A stretch of DNA of 64,000 bases from Brachionus manjavacas (GCA_019054805.1 JAHQIY010000007.1:5399501-5463500), one strand, 5' to 3'. Numbered from the stretch's first letter, positions 1 through 10,719 are shown. The notes: generated from the letters alone by a model not told the origin. A program made the numbers and translations.

Positions 1-67
1 ACTGATATTATTATTTATTTATTTATTTATGAACTGATATTATTTATTATTTATTTATTTATTTGTT

Positions 68-92
68 TTCTGTACCGAGCTAGAGCTCCTTC
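68..92 (-). other. LINE-A 3'-terminal hairpin
   Basis: On the minus strand GAGC-TCTA-GCTC forms a four-base-pair stem with a four-base loop. It is followed by GGTACAG, an A-rich stretch and the (AAAT)n tail. The same structure is at the 3' ends of four other LINE-A copies in the window, including one (50137-50148) in which a stem base pair has changed on both sides. A role as the signal read by the element's reverse transcriptase is inferred from UnaL2/CR1-type LINEs. Confidence 0.6.
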
Positions 93-462
93 AGAATAAG
101 TTAAAAATTAAAAAAATAAAATAAAAATAAAATTAAAGTTAATCAAATAAGATAAAAAAAAAAAAAAAAAAAAAAAGAATTAAAAAAAAGTAAATAAGCT
201 AAATAAATGAAAATTAAGAATATATAAAATTGGAAAAGATTGTTACATGTGGCTCATGTTTAAATAGTTCAAGTTTCAGGAAAAAAAGAAGAAATAGTAA
301 GGTAGCAATTACACAATGGAGTTGGGTAGTCAATATATCTTGATTCGAAACCTTCTTTGTATTCCTTCACCAGTCTTACAACCAATGGAATAGAATGACT
401 CAGTCCTGCCCCAACATATCTCTCACTCAATTCAAAAAGCCGATTCGAGACTGTTAGTAATT

Positions 463-684
463 TTAGTTTATTAAAAGCCTCATGATGTACGATGTTGGAG
501 GAGTATCATATTTTAACTTAAGAATAGATCTGACTGCTGTATTCTGAATTGCTTGTAGTTTTTTGATATTATTTTCTGAAAATGAATTCAAGCAAGGAAA
601 AGAATAGTCTAAAATTGATCCGACTAAAGATTTATATAGATTTCCTAGTGTGTTCTGATTAAGACCCCATTTTTTGTTTGACAA
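463..684 (-). pseudogene. LINE-A ORF2 C-terminal remnant
   Basis: This short frame continues the LINE-A ORF2 after a broken stretch (685-834). It holds the segment LVGSILDYSFPCLNSF and KLQAIQNTAVRSIL, which corresponds to the conserved region after RT in CR1/jockey elements (a tract like V-R-P-x-L-E-Y-x-x-x-x-W followed by a x-Q-x-x-A-x-R repeat). The same region is seen in plus orientation at 33.5-33.7 kb in another LINE-A copy. Confidence 0.65.
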
Positions 685-834
685 TATCTTAATAATATTT
701 AGCCTTTTATTGCAGCGCTCTTTAATTTCATCTACCAGTATATTAAAGTTTAATTTAGAATCAAATTTAATACCAAGAAACTTGATTTCTTTTGTCTCTC
801 TATTCTGTTTCCATAAATTTTTAAGTTAAGATTA

Positions 835-2270
835 TCACTCTCTTTTTTGTACTCTAGAAAAGACTAATGAACACGACTTTTCAACCGATATCTTCATTTT
901 CCACTTAATAAGCCATTGTTCTAATTCGTTGAGGTATTTATTGATCTTATTTTCTAGGTTCCCTTTTTTGTTATAAATGAAGAATGTAACTAGATCATCT
1001 GCAAAAAGCAGAGAGTATTCATTATTTGTTTTGTTTCTTTTAGGGATGTCATTAATGTATATACTAAATAAAAGAGGACTAATTACTGAGCCTTGAGGAA
1101 CACCTGCAGTTATTTGATATTCTTCGCTCAAATGGTCATTCACATTTACCTTAAATGTCCTAGAGTCTAAAAAGGATTTTATCCAGTTAGTCAAGTAATG
1201 AGGTGGATTTATTTTAATCAATTTAAAAAGTAAACCTTCATGCCAAACCCTATCAAAGGCTTTAGAAATATTAAAAAAAAGGCCGCAAACTCTTTTTTTT
1301 CTATTAAATGATTCTACAATTTTTTGAATTAAGAAGAAAAGATTATCTGCTGTTCGCCGGTGTTTCCTAAATCCAGATTGCTCCTGGATAAGGAGTGAAT
1401 TTTGCTCTAAAAAATTGTATAATCTTGAATATACTATGCGTTCCAGTAGCTTTCCTAAACAACTCGTTATACTAATTGGTCTATAATTTAAAGGATCGTG
1501 TAAACTAGAGGCCTTTTTTTGAATCATAGTAATGTAAGATGTTTTCCACGCTTTCGGGACTCTACCTTCTCGAAGAGTTAAATTAAAAAGTTCTATGATT
1601 TCTATTAATGAATTTCTAGGTAAGTTTTTTAACATTAAATTATGAATTTGGTCAGGTCCTGATGCCGCTTCATTTTTTAATCTCTTTAAAGCCATAATTA
1701 ATTCATTTAAACATATTGGATCATTAAAATTAGACTGGTTATAATTCCTAAAGAAAACAGAGTTAGAATTTAGAATTTCGATATCTTTCTCAGTATCAAT
1801 TAAATCAGAATTAGGACTAAATATTGACGATAAGAGTTCTCCAAAGCATTTTCCCTTTTCTTCATTAGTTTTGAATTCCCTTTCATTTAAAATCAATTTA
1901 GGAATTAAATTTGATCCTTTTTTTGTTCTAAATTTATTTATTTTTTTCCAAAAAGGTCTACTTGTCAGTGGGTTTTTTCCCATCTTCTCAATAAAATCAA
2001 ACCAATTTTGATTCCAGAATTTTTTAAAGAGGCCTTTAACTCAGATGTAAGTTGATTAAATTTTTGCTTGAGCTTTTGACAGCGAGTTTTCTGGTAATTT
2101 CTTCTTACTTTCCTACGTTCTTTTATCAAATTAACAATGTTTGGCGGAAGACTCGTTTTGTAGATTTTCTGAGAAAGATATGGAATGCTTTTATGTGAAG
2201 CAGAAATAATTTTTTCTGTTATTTTATCATTTAGTTGATCTATTGTGAGGGAGCTTTCTGTGACATTCAC
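835..2270 (-). pseudogene. LINE-A linker and reverse transcriptase
   Basis: Two overlapping frames (1965-2270 and 835-1983) encode the linker and the reverse transcriptase. The RT part shows LKRLKNEAASGPDQI, NYRPISITSCLGKLLERI, the block FFNISKAFDRVWH, AGVPQGSVISPLLFSIYIND, and LLFADD. The last holds the catalytic aspartate pair. Motif A normally starts with Asp (F-D-x-S-K-A-F-D). Here that position is Asn (FFNI), which should abolish catalysis. The two frames overlap by 19 bases around 1965-1983, so a frameshift splits what is normally a single ORF2. A further decayed stretch continues to 463-684. Confidence 0.8.
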
Positions 2271-2281
2271 TATTTGAGAAT

Positions 2282-3082
2282 TTAAAATCTCGCTGAATAA
2301 TTGCCAGTTTGCTTTCTTATAGTTAAGCCTTTAGCTGCTGATTTATTTTCTAATTGATAGCCCATAGAAATCGATGCTTCGATTGGGAAATGGTCACTAG
2401 TCATGTCTTGACTATTTAAGACACTAAAGTCGGTAATTTTGTCAATCAATGAAGATGAAACTAAAAAAAGGTCAAGAATTTCAAAGTAATTCTTATTAAA
2501 AATATTGAAAGTAGGATGCTTATCATTGATTACTGAAAAGTCTAGCTCGTTGATTATTCTTTCTAATATTATCCCGTTTTCATTTTCCCCTACGCAGCCT
2601 ATTTGCTTTGTTCTAGCGTTTAGATCACCACCTAAAATGTAGTTTCTACATGTTTTATTTACTGTTTTAAAAAACTCAAAGTTCAGAAGCACATTAGGTG
2701 GATTATAAAGACTAAATACAAACAGTTCATTATTCTTTCCTAAGTTCATTTTTATACAAAGGAGTTCGGAATTGAATTCCTCGTAAGAAAAATCTTGTAT
2801 AAATTCGATTCCTTCTTTAATTAAAATAGCTACTCCTCCTCCGTACTTGTTGCGTGGTTTTGTTAAGAACTGATAATTTTGAAAATCAAGATAAATATTT
2901 GCCTCACTCAAATCTATCTTTAATTCATTGAGCAAAACAATGTCGGGACATTTTTGAGCTAAAAAATTGTCTAAGAGATGAACCCTACTAGGTAAATGAA
3001 GACAATTCCAGTGTGTAATTACTAACCTTGTTTTATTAAGAGGTTTTGTTCTTAAAGTTGATTTATTTAGCTTCTTGTTCAT
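2282..3082 (-). pseudogene. LINE-A endonuclease domain (APE-like)
   Basis: This block encodes an exonuclease-endonuclease-phosphatase type domain of about 266 residues, which would nick target DNA for target-primed reverse transcription. Visible family marks are THWNCLHLP near the N-terminus, LLNELKID (the E of the active site), a GGVAILIKEG block, YNPPN, GGDLNAR (the GDxN motif) and TSDHFPIEASI (the S-D-H motif). All catalytic blocks therefore survive in this part. The frame stops at 2282, and the following linker continues in another frame, so it is separated from the reverse transcriptase by a frameshift or small indel. Confidence 0.8.
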
Positions 3083-3804
3083 TCTAAATTTTCTTGACTG
3101 GCAGTTTGCTGACCAATTTCGTTAGATGATTGATCTACTTGAATTGAACATTCAGTTGTTGAACTGTTTGATTCAGACTCGAAGGTACTGTCGTTTTGAT
3201 TTTCTAATACAACTAATGGTTTCTTTGATTCATTTTCGGTGAGCTCTTTTTCATTTGGATCAAATTCGGGAAATCTCTTGATTTGATTTTTTGTTTGGAA
3301 AAAAGCTTCAGTCTCATTCTGATCATTTGAGAGGACATTGACAGGTCTCTGACTTATTGGTAGAAGATCGTTTAAATGGCTTACCAAACTGTCTTCCAAC
3401 ACTGAAGTTTTGAGGTCTTGAGGACTAATTTCTGACATTACGTCATTGAGATTTGATGGCTGATATCCAGGCGTTTTTGGCATCAGATTTTCATCATTGT
3501 CTTTTAGGTCAGCTTCAATTATTGATTGGGTTTCTTCTTGGTCAATGTAAAGATCATTGTAGTCAATCTTTTTCCTCTCAAGCGACTTTAGCTTTTCAGC
3601 AATGGAGCATTTTTGTGTTAAGTGTCCTTTCTGATGACACTTTTCGCATAGTTTTTCTTTGACAGGGCATTTCGCTATGTTGTGCCCTTCTTCATCACAA
3701 AAATAGCATTTCTGCTTTTGTCCAACAATTGACACAAGACACTTTAAACCATACATTATTGTAGGGCCTGACAAGCTTCCAATAATGTTCTCAACTTCTT
3801 TATT
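3079..3804 (-). pseudogene. LINE-A ORF1 fragment with two CCHC zinc knuckles
   Basis: This is the C-terminal part of a LINE ORF1 (gag-like, RNA-binding) protein. Two adjacent zinc knuckles are visible near its start: C-YF-C-DEEGH-NIAK-C and C-EK-C-HQKGH-LTQK-C. After them comes an acidic, Ser/Asn/Gln-rich tail of about 170 residues that looks disordered. The frame stays open upstream up to 3804, where the MULE-like element starts, so the protein lost its N-terminus to that junction and not to an internal stop. It overlaps the start of the endonuclease frame by a few bases, as expected for a two-ORF LINE. The role is inferred from the knuckles and from its position before an endonuclease. Confidence 0.7.
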
Positions 3805-4859
3805 GGCTACTATTTAATCCAGTAGCAAAAATAATTAAACTAGTAGCAAATTTAATAAAAAATCGTAGCAAATATTACACGTAGTAAATTAAATAAAAAA
3901 GTTGTTAAAAAAGGTTGTTAATAGTAAAATAAATTAATTAGTAGCAAAAGTATTTTTTCAATAGTAAATATAAATTAATTTAATTTTTGATTGATAACTA
4001 CTCAATTATCAATTACTCAATATAATTGATATATCACTTATTAATAACACTACTCAATTATCACTTATTAATGTATATAATGTAAAAAAAAATTTGGAAT
4101 TTAAATATACAAATCTGAAAATTTAAAAACTAAAAATAAGCGATACCGAATCTTCATCTACATCAATTCTCGTGACCCAAAGAAATGAAGAGGACACCGA
4201 AAATGATACCGAAATAGAAGAAATTCCCGTTAAAAAAGCAAGAAAAGCAAGCAGTTCAAGTTGTGATAAAAGACTTTATATATTCAAACATGTCCAGACT
4301 GGGATAAAAACTTGATTTGTAAACATGTAATTGGTGTTGCATACAGGTTGAAATTATGTGAATTTCCTGGCTTAGATCTCAATCTTGAGGCAAATAAAAA
4401 GCGAGGAAGACGAAAACAAGCTACACCTGCTTTGGTACAACGTATTTCGACTGGTCCAATTAATCCAGCTCTACAAAGTTTTAACTACGAATTTCCAATT
4501 TCAATGGCTCAATCAATCAACCAAGATCCGCTTTCAAATGAAAATGATAATGATCAAGATCAAGCCGAAAGTATTAATAATGACATTCAAACTATTGTAC
4601 AACCAACAATAGCTTCAAATTTAGCTCCGAGAAAAAGAGGCCGTCCTAGAAAAAATCCATAAAATAACACTAAACAACATTTCTAAGTAATGTGTGAATT
4701 TTTTTATTAATAAATATTTGATATAATAATTTACTATTTTTTTATTTTTTTTACTACTGATAAATTTATTTTGCTACTTTTACTAATGAATTTTTGCTTT
4801 TATTTTTATTTTTTTTGCTACGAATTTAATTATTTTTACTACGAAAATAATTTGTAGCC
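3805..4859 (+). mobile_element. MULE-like DNA transposon with GGCTAC termini (1,055 bp)
   Basis: The left end (3805) reads GGCTACTATTTAATCC and the right end (4859), reverse-complemented, reads GGCTACAAATTATTTTC. The two ends stay similar for about 45 bases, including the shared AAAAATAATTAAA and GTAGCAAA. Inside both ends the word GTAGCAAA (or GTAGTAAA) recurs several times in the same orientation, like subterminal transposase-binding sites. The middle encodes a C-terminal transposase fragment with a SWIM-type zinc finger and an AT-hook (4269-4662). Flanks share TCTTTATT (left 3797-3804, right 4862-4869, two bases from the end), an imperfect candidate for the 8-10 bp target duplication expected of MULEs. 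The element is too short for a whole transposase, so it is an internally deleted copy. Confidence 0.7.
4269..4662 (+). pseudogene. MULE transposase C-terminus: SWIM zinc finger plus AT-hook
   Basis: The frame is open from 4269 (after a stop) to the stop at 4662. It begins with C-PDWDKNLI-C-K-H-VIGVAYRL, which matches the latter part of the SWIM zinc finger (CxC...CxH) at the C-terminus of MULE transposases. The first Cys of the CxC pair appears to be Gln here. A basic patch NKKRGRRKQATPAL follows, then an Asn/Asp/Gln-rich linker, and the protein ends RKRGRPRKNP, a classical AT-hook. The catalytic DDE domain is absent. Upstream bases 4141-4268 look like degenerate coding sequence with stops. 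Assignment rests on the SWIM-like pattern together with the terminal repeats around it. Confidence 0.6.
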
Positions 4860-5445
4860 TATCTTTATTTTCCATTTAATAAGCCATTGTTCTAGTTCGT
4901 TGGTGTGTTTATTTATCCTTTTTTCAGGGTTCCCCTTTTTGTTATAAATGAATAATGTAACAAGGTCATCTGCGAAAAGCAGAGAGTATTCGTGGAGACT
5001 TAATCGAAAACTTTAAGATAATGAACGGTCTAAGTAAAGTTCAGCTACAGGATCCACACATTAAAAGTCATGCTCTCTCATCTAATAGTCCAGCTGGAGG
5101 AATCCGAGGACATCCAAGAAGATTGACCAAACAATTGATAAAATTTATAATCAGAAATAGTTTACTGAATAATCGAGTGGTAAATGAGTGGAACAAATTA
5201 CCAGCTGAAGTTGCCAATGCAGTATCCAAAAATGAATTTTTAAGGGGATACACGTCTTTGACAAATATTTGAAAACTAAACAAACTTGATAAATATTTGA
5301 AACTAAAATAATTAATTTTTTCTATTAACACTATTTCAACATTTTAAGTATTTATGTTAAAACCTGGCAGCTATCATAGCGAGGGTACTTGTTCCCTTGC
5401 TCCGCAGTTAGTCTGCTTATTGTTATTGTTTCTTTTATGGATGTC
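4860..5445 (-). mobile_element. LINE-A RT fragment, split by a nested insertion
   Basis: 4862-4995 matches the LINE-A minus-strand stretch at about 891-1018, including the ADD block region. The match resumes at about 5418-5445 with TTGTTTCTTTTATGGATGTC, which in LINE-A lies only about 10 bases beyond the break. The 420 bases between are in the opposite orientation and belong to another LINE. This is a decayed LINE-A copy whose left side is cut by the MULE-like element at 4859. Confidence 0.65.
4996..5425 (+). mobile_element. LINE-B-type 3' end nested in a LINE-A fragment
   Basis: 4996-5272 encodes the end of a CR1-like ORF2: RGDLIENFKIMNG, then PAGGIRGHPRRLTKQ, then NNRVVNEWNKLPAEV. These blocks line up with the C-terminus of the complete LINE-B at 17.5-19.6 kb (RGDLIQMFKL, PAGGIRGHARRLSGQ, TNRIVNEWNALPATV). 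After the stop comes a 3' untranslated region ending in a hairpin, GCAG-TTAGT-CTGC (5404-5416). The comparable LINE-B hairpin is GCAAG-CTAGT-CTTGC. The insertion sits inside a LINE-A fragment in the opposite direction and is 5'-truncated. Confidence 0.7.
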
Positions 5446-5803
5446 ATCAATAATAATAATAATTTAAAAATAAAAATTTAGAAAATAGAATAAAATTATT
5501 TAGATAATTAGGTTTCTTTTTTTTAATTCTCAGTTTATTTTTTGTATTTTTGTTTGTGGCTTTGAATAGATTAGAAATAAATTTAAAAAAAAATTATTTC
5601 TTTGAATAAAAGAATACCACTTGATATGTGTACAATACGGTTTTTGTTATGATTAATTTGGGGGTACATGTTGGGAAAAATCTGCATACATTATAATAAA
5701 TTATTGCAATTCAACTAGAATGCAAAATTTTCTATATCAGTATTTATATGTAATCGCGTAAACAAAACAACGATAGCCTTTTCAGCGTCTCAAAAATTCA
5801 TGA

Positions 5804-6529
5804 ATGACAGATTTTTTTTTCTTCCTTGTTTTATTCGGCTCAGCTCTTGCTGAACCTCTCCGAGAGTCAAATGCCGATCACCAATGGTACATTTATTTTT
5901 ACACTGGCAATAAACTCTGGGCCGGAACCGACTCCAAAGTTTATGTTGAATTGCTAGGCGATGAGGGAAACTCTCCCATCATAAACATACAGTCAAACCG
6001 GTTCCAATTGGAAGCCAATAGTGTGGACGTGTATCCCCTTAAAAATTTGGGCGGACGCAAAATAGGAAAATTAACTTCAATCATTGTCGGAAAGCAGTAT
6101 TCTTTTTCCTTTTTTAATGACTGGTACTTGAAAAAAGTCGAAGTCATCGACCCCATGCAGAACAGATTCATTTTTGAATGCAACTGTTGGCTAAGAAGAT
6201 CGTCTTATAAAAAAATGATCAACCTAACTCGACTAGAACACTATGCGGACTCTGTTTACAATGAGGACGATCTTGAGCACAAGCTTTACTCAATCAGAGG
6301 AACGACGGCCTTTCCGGCCACCATTGGAGTCCTTTTTATTCTTCTCATGCTAATTTTATTCACTTATTTTGGAAATGAAATATGCAAGAAATGGAGAGAA
6401 AATGCCATTTTTTTCACGCATGGTAATTTTATGTGACCAGAGAGATTTTTTTTTACACTCAAACAATTCAAGGTTCCAGAAATCGGCCACCAAGGGACAC
6501 AGGCACAGTTACTTTATCGCCGCGGCAAG
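5804..6529 (+). CDS. Secreted/membrane PLAT-domain protein, first exons
   Basis: The first exon (5804-6422) encodes a signal peptide (hydrophobic FFFFLVLFGSALA), then a roughly 110-residue PLAT/LH2 beta-sandwich. Typical marks are WYIYFYTGNKLWAGTDSKVY near its start, the VYPLKNLGGRKIGKL region and FFNDWYLKKVEVIDP. It ends with a transmembrane segment (TIGVLFILLMLILFTYF) and a basic cytoplasmic start (EICKKWRE). Reading straight on gives a stop 14 bases after a GT at 6423. Removing 6423-6479 (57 bases, GT to AG) joins in frame to a second exon, 6480-6529, which ends at GTATCT. Intron size fits the other genes here. The continuation is uncertain, and a candidate last exon is at 9932-10153. PLAT domains bind lipid or protein partners; a single PLAT on a membrane anchor has no obvious named family. 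The first ATG at 5804 gives a good signal peptide. Confidence 0.7.
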
Positions 6530-6740
6530 GTATCTTTTTAATTAAAGCCTAAATAGAGTATTTTAAAAGAGGGGTTGTAAAATAATTTTAAAAAAAATTT
6601 GAGATTTTTTTATTTTAATTCAAAAATTCCTTCTTTTTTTGCTAAATTTTACTTAAATTTATATTAACACAAGAAGATCCGTGAAGGTTTTTAGGCTTTT
6701 TTTTATTACTAAAAGTCAAATTTTAGGATTAATAGGTTAA

Positions 6741-6759
6741 TGCCTCAAGAGACTGATTA
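6741..6759 (+). repeat. Target-site duplication, left copy
   Basis: This 19-base word is repeated exactly at 8091-8109, on the two sides of the LINE remnant. Confidence 0.85.
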
Positions 6760-8090
6760 TTTTTATTTTTTTAATTGTTCATTTAATATTTAAAATTAAT
6801 GGCTTTGAGTAATTAAACTCCTTTCGTCATTGGTATTTAAAATTTTAAAAAAGTGTCCCTAAAAAAGTCATATTAAAATAATTAGAATTTGAAAGAGAAA
6901 TTGCAAATGTTACAGAAAAATAGTTGTCCATTGGAATAGCTCATTTGAGACTTTACAAAGGAGGGTTTTAGGTTCAGAACTTCTTGAGCTTTCAACAAAG
7001 ACATCAATATAATCCTGTATGAGTGAAGTAATGAGTGAGTTTTTATAAATGAAACTTTTTTTATGTATTTTCAAGCAGAATTCTGAGTCTTGACTCAATT
7101 CTATCTTTTGGTCCTTGAGAAGGCCAGAAAGTTGGATAGACGGTGTGTCATATGCTAAGTGATGGATTGACTTAAAACATGTATTTTGAATTACTTGCAG
7201 TTTTTGAATGTTTGTCTGGGAGACACGGGATAGGATGAAAAAAACGTCTATAATGGTACCTAAAAGTGCATTAAAGATTTCAATTAAGGTTTTTTTACTT
7301 AACTTCCACGATCTGTGTGACAAAATTCTTACTAAATTCACGCGACCATGGCATCTTGAACGAATTCAACTTGGGAGTTGAAACAAAGACTTTGTCCAAA
7401 TTTTATTCCAAGGAAGACTGGTGAGTCAGTGTAGGGTATTTGCTTTCCAAAAAGTTTTAGACTAAGCTTTTTGAAAGATAATTGTTTTTTGAAAGATTCC
7501 CAGAGTAAAAAATGTAGCTACATTTTTCTAGAGACATCTTTAGCCTTCATTTTTGTAGCCACAGCTGCAATTTTTTAAGATAGTTGTTTTTAATGTAAGC
7601 AATGTTGCCATTTTTTCTAAAGATAAAAAAGGTCACCAGGTCATCGGAAAATAACAAGGAATATGACTGTTTTTTCGGTCCTGCTTGGGGATATCATTAA
7701 TAAAAATAGTAAAGAGTAGAGGACAAATGACTGCACCCTGGGGAACTCCAGTATCTATGGAACCTGAATCGGATATAGTTATTTATTTCCACTAAAAAAA
7801 TTCGATTTTTTAAAGAGTTAACAACCCACTTCAGAATGAAGAGAGGGACTCCAATTTTGGTTAGTTTGTAGGTTAAACCACTATGCCATACCTTGTCAAA
7901 ACCCTGAGAGATGTCGAAGAAGAGGGAACATACTTTTTTCTTTTTTACCAAAGTCTCAGAGACCTTATGAGTTCAAAATTCCAAATTGTCGGAGCAGCCG
8001 TCGGTGCTTCCTGAAACCAGACTGTTCTTTGCAGATAAGACTCTTTTCTTCAAGGAAATTGTAAAGCCTACTTGTAATTCTTTCAAGAAC
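6760..8090 (-). mobile_element. 5'-truncated LINE-A-like insertion with 19-bp target duplication
   Basis: Reverse-transcriptase remnants lie on the minus strand. 7697-7951 holds SLFFDISQGFDKVWH (motif A, with the catalytic Asp still present), and 6910-7341 holds the post-RT region (FILSRVSQTNIQKLQVIQNT). The insert is flanked by a perfect direct repeat, TGCCTCAAGAGACTGATTA, at 6741-6759 and 8091-8109. The element's 3' end at 6760 is AT-rich (TTTTTATTTTTTTAATTG on the plus strand), like the LINE-A tail. It probably lies in an intron of the PLAT gene or just downstream of it. Confidence 0.8.
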
Positions 8091-8109
8091 TGCCTCAAGA
8101 GACTGATTA
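8091..8109 (+). repeat. Target-site duplication, right copy
   Basis: This is an exact copy of 6741-6759 at the 5' border of the LINE remnant. Confidence 0.85.
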
Positions 8110-9920
8110 GCACTTAATCAATTTAAATAATCAAATTTATAATAAAAATTTCAATAAAGTTATTTATTGCATTGTAATTTGAAAAAATTTAGCAACAAGA
8201 TATTTAAGTTAAATAATTCAAGTTTTGCAAAAAAATTTTTATAAATTAAGTTAATGTTTATATGTTGAAGACTTCAAAATTGATCTCTTGATCCCAAGGC
8301 AATTTATTAGCCTTGAATAAAAATACTCAAAATTTTTTTATCCACATTTCGATTTGGCCATTTGGTACAACTAGATTATTGATGTTTCTCAAATTATAAT
8401 TCAAATCTATTGAATCCTTTTCTTTAGTCTTACTTTTAAATTTAAATGAGAATTGTAAAAAAGACATAAGAAAGCCAAAATTAGCGTTCTTTCAAAAAGT
8501 CTATGTTGAAATGAACATTAACCATATTTTTCTTAAACGTTTTTTATTTTAACTCTTTACTTCAAGCTTTAAATTCAAAATTTTTAAGATTTATAATAAC
8601 TTTTTGCTTATTTATAGATGTCTTCTTTTGAAAAAGGAAAAATAATTTTGACGCATAAAGAAAAAATTATAGTTTCAAAAATCAAAAAAAAATTAACTAG
8701 CGTATAAAGATTAAGACATTATTTCCCTCGTCTAGGCCGAGTTTTATGGTTTAATAGAAAAAATATGCGATAAAGAAAAAAATTAAAAAAAATTTTAACT
8801 TTTTATTCATTATGGGATGGTTTAATTTAAAATGCTATAACATTATTTTTTATGCGTCCAAACCCCTCGTCCTTTGAAAAATAGCACAAAAGCCTAGAGC
8901 AATAGTCAAAATACGGTAGAATAAAGGTCTTAAAAAATTGGAATTTACTGAAGTAGCAAGATAGAAAATTATTTTGTAAGAAAATAATCTTCTATTTACT
9001 TCACGATTGATAGATTAGATGCAAGTTTTGTAAAGTAAAGTTCTTGATCCTTTTTTTTTTGATTAAACTTTACTTAAATTTATATTAGCTCTAGATGATC
9101 TTTGAAGGTTTTCCGACTTTTTTTTATTATTGATAAAAGTCATATTTAAAAAATAAATACCCCACAAAAAATTTAAGAATTAATTTTTTTGAATATCAAA
9201 AAAATAAAATTAATCTTGAAAAAAATTTTATTTTAAATAAAAATTAAACATCAATAGAAATAAAAAAATTAACAAGTTTCAAGAATTTTTTTTCAGACTA
9301 ATCGGATCTAAAAGGTTAAGAAACATCAAGACTTGAAAATATTTTTCTATTTTGCACTTATTTGCTCCTTTGATTCAGCATTTTTTGAACTGTCTCAATC
9401 AATTTGTTAATAAAATTTTCATAAAAACATAAATTTTTGCAAAAAAAGATAAAATTAACAATAAAATAACTATTTTATTTTATTTTATGTAATAAAAAAA
9501 ATTTTTCAGGTCTTAACATCAAAAAAATATTTGGGTCTTCAAGTGTTAATTTAAGATTATGCGCGTAGCAGAACAGCCGTTTCATGGAAAAAAGCTCTAG
9601 TATAAAAAAAATCATAGAAATATAATTTTTCAGTTTACAAAAAGGAAATCATTTTCTTTCATTTGGTTGTAGATAAAATACAGTTCCGAATTTTTTCGAT
9701 TTTTAAAAAATTAGATGAAAATTAACCATAAATCTCATAAATCTACGTAAAATTCAGCTTTAATAATTCAGTTTAAAAAATTTTATTTCAAAACTAAAAA
9801 AATCTTAAATAATATTATTAAAAAATGCCAAAATATTTTTTTTTTGTTTTAATATTTTACCCTTAATATTTTACTTAATTTTATGAATAAAATTCCGAAA
9901 AAATTACAAAATAAAAGCCA
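8110..9920. other. AT-rich stretch without a recognised gene
   Basis: No convincing coding or RNA gene is seen in about 1.8 kb. It is dominated by poly-A/T and may be intron sequence of the PLAT gene. Confidence 0.5.
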
Positions 9921-9931
9921 AGCTGCCACGC

Positions 9932-10153
9932 ATGTTTTATTTTAGAGAGAAAATAAATTTATTTTTAGATCGAAATCGTTCAATTTACCGAAATTTGGAC
10001 GAGCAGAATTCAACTAACATACCTTTGAACACTGTTTACCAGAATGGCAATTTGGAAGACAAGCCGCCACAATATAATGAGTTATTTCCGACTAATGCGC
10101 AAGCTCGAACGGATGATATCAACCTAAATAGTCAGAAAAATACCAGTGTCTAA
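9932..10153 (+). CDS. Candidate cytoplasmic tail exon with PPxY and PDZ-type ends
   Basis: This open frame has more balanced codon use than the surrounding AT-rich DNA. It encodes a hydrophilic tail containing KPPQYNELFP, with a PPxY motif of the type bound by WW domains, and ends -NTSV, which fits a class I PDZ-binding terminus. It lacks a domain of its own, so it may be the last exon of the membrane PLAT gene that starts at 5804. The phase-compatible acceptor would be ..CCAAG before CTG at 9923, which is weak, and the true junction is not resolved. It could also be a small independent gene. Confidence 0.4.
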   Translation: MFYFREKINLFLDRNRSIYRNLDEQNSTNIPLNTVYQNGNLEDKPPQYNELFPTNAQARTDDINLNSQKNTSV

Positions 10154-10719
10154 GATACAATTGTACAAATTTTAGGTAATTTATCTGAAAACGACCTGCG
10201 GCATTCAGGTTTAAGTGGCTAAATTACTTATTCATTTAAAAAGCTCAGTAAACATATAATCGGATAGGTTGAACTATTTTTTTGTTCTGCTTTTTTTAGT
10301 TTTTATTCACTTTTTTTTTCGGATAAACTTAATTTAAATTTATATAAATATTTTAAATAAAAAATATTCAGTGAAAAAGGTTATCTTTAACCGTGGACTC
10401 AATCAATTTGTTTAATGGACTAAAAAAATAATTAAAAATTAATAAAAATTTTGTTGTGACTTATGCAGTTATTGTAAATAGGAAAAAGTTTAAATTGAAT
10501 AAATAATTTAATTTTTTTTAAATCTTAAATTTTTTTAAATTTTTTTCTTATTTTTCTAATGTAATCATCTCTGTTGACATAACTAAGTTTTTTTTTTCAT
10601 TAAATAAAGACCGAATTCAAGTGTCAAAAGGATAGATTAATTTTTATTTGCTAGTGATGACATGGATTGACAATGAACTTATGAACAATTTTTTTTCTTT
10701 TTAATTTTTGAACAACTTA

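Larger units (their letters stand above)
1..3804 (-). mobile_element. LINE-A: near full-length, degenerate non-LTR retrotransposon
   Basis: This is a non-LTR retrotransposon lying on the minus strand. From 5' to 3' it carries a CCHC zinc-knuckle ORF1 part (3079-3804), an apurinic-type endonuclease (2282-3082), a linker (1965-2270), a reverse transcriptase (835-1983) and a C-terminal remnant (463-684). Its 3' end is an AT-rich untranslated region, then a small hairpin (77-88), then an (AAAT)n-type tail at the very start of the window. The parts lie in different frames, so the copy is dead. Its 5' side is cut at 3804, where a DNA transposon begins, so the start of ORF1 is missing. The overall order matches jockey/CR1-type LINEs. 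Related fragments lie at 4860-5445, 6760-8090, 31.3 kb, 32.4-33.9 kb, 49.7 kb and 50.1 kb. Confidence 0.85.
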
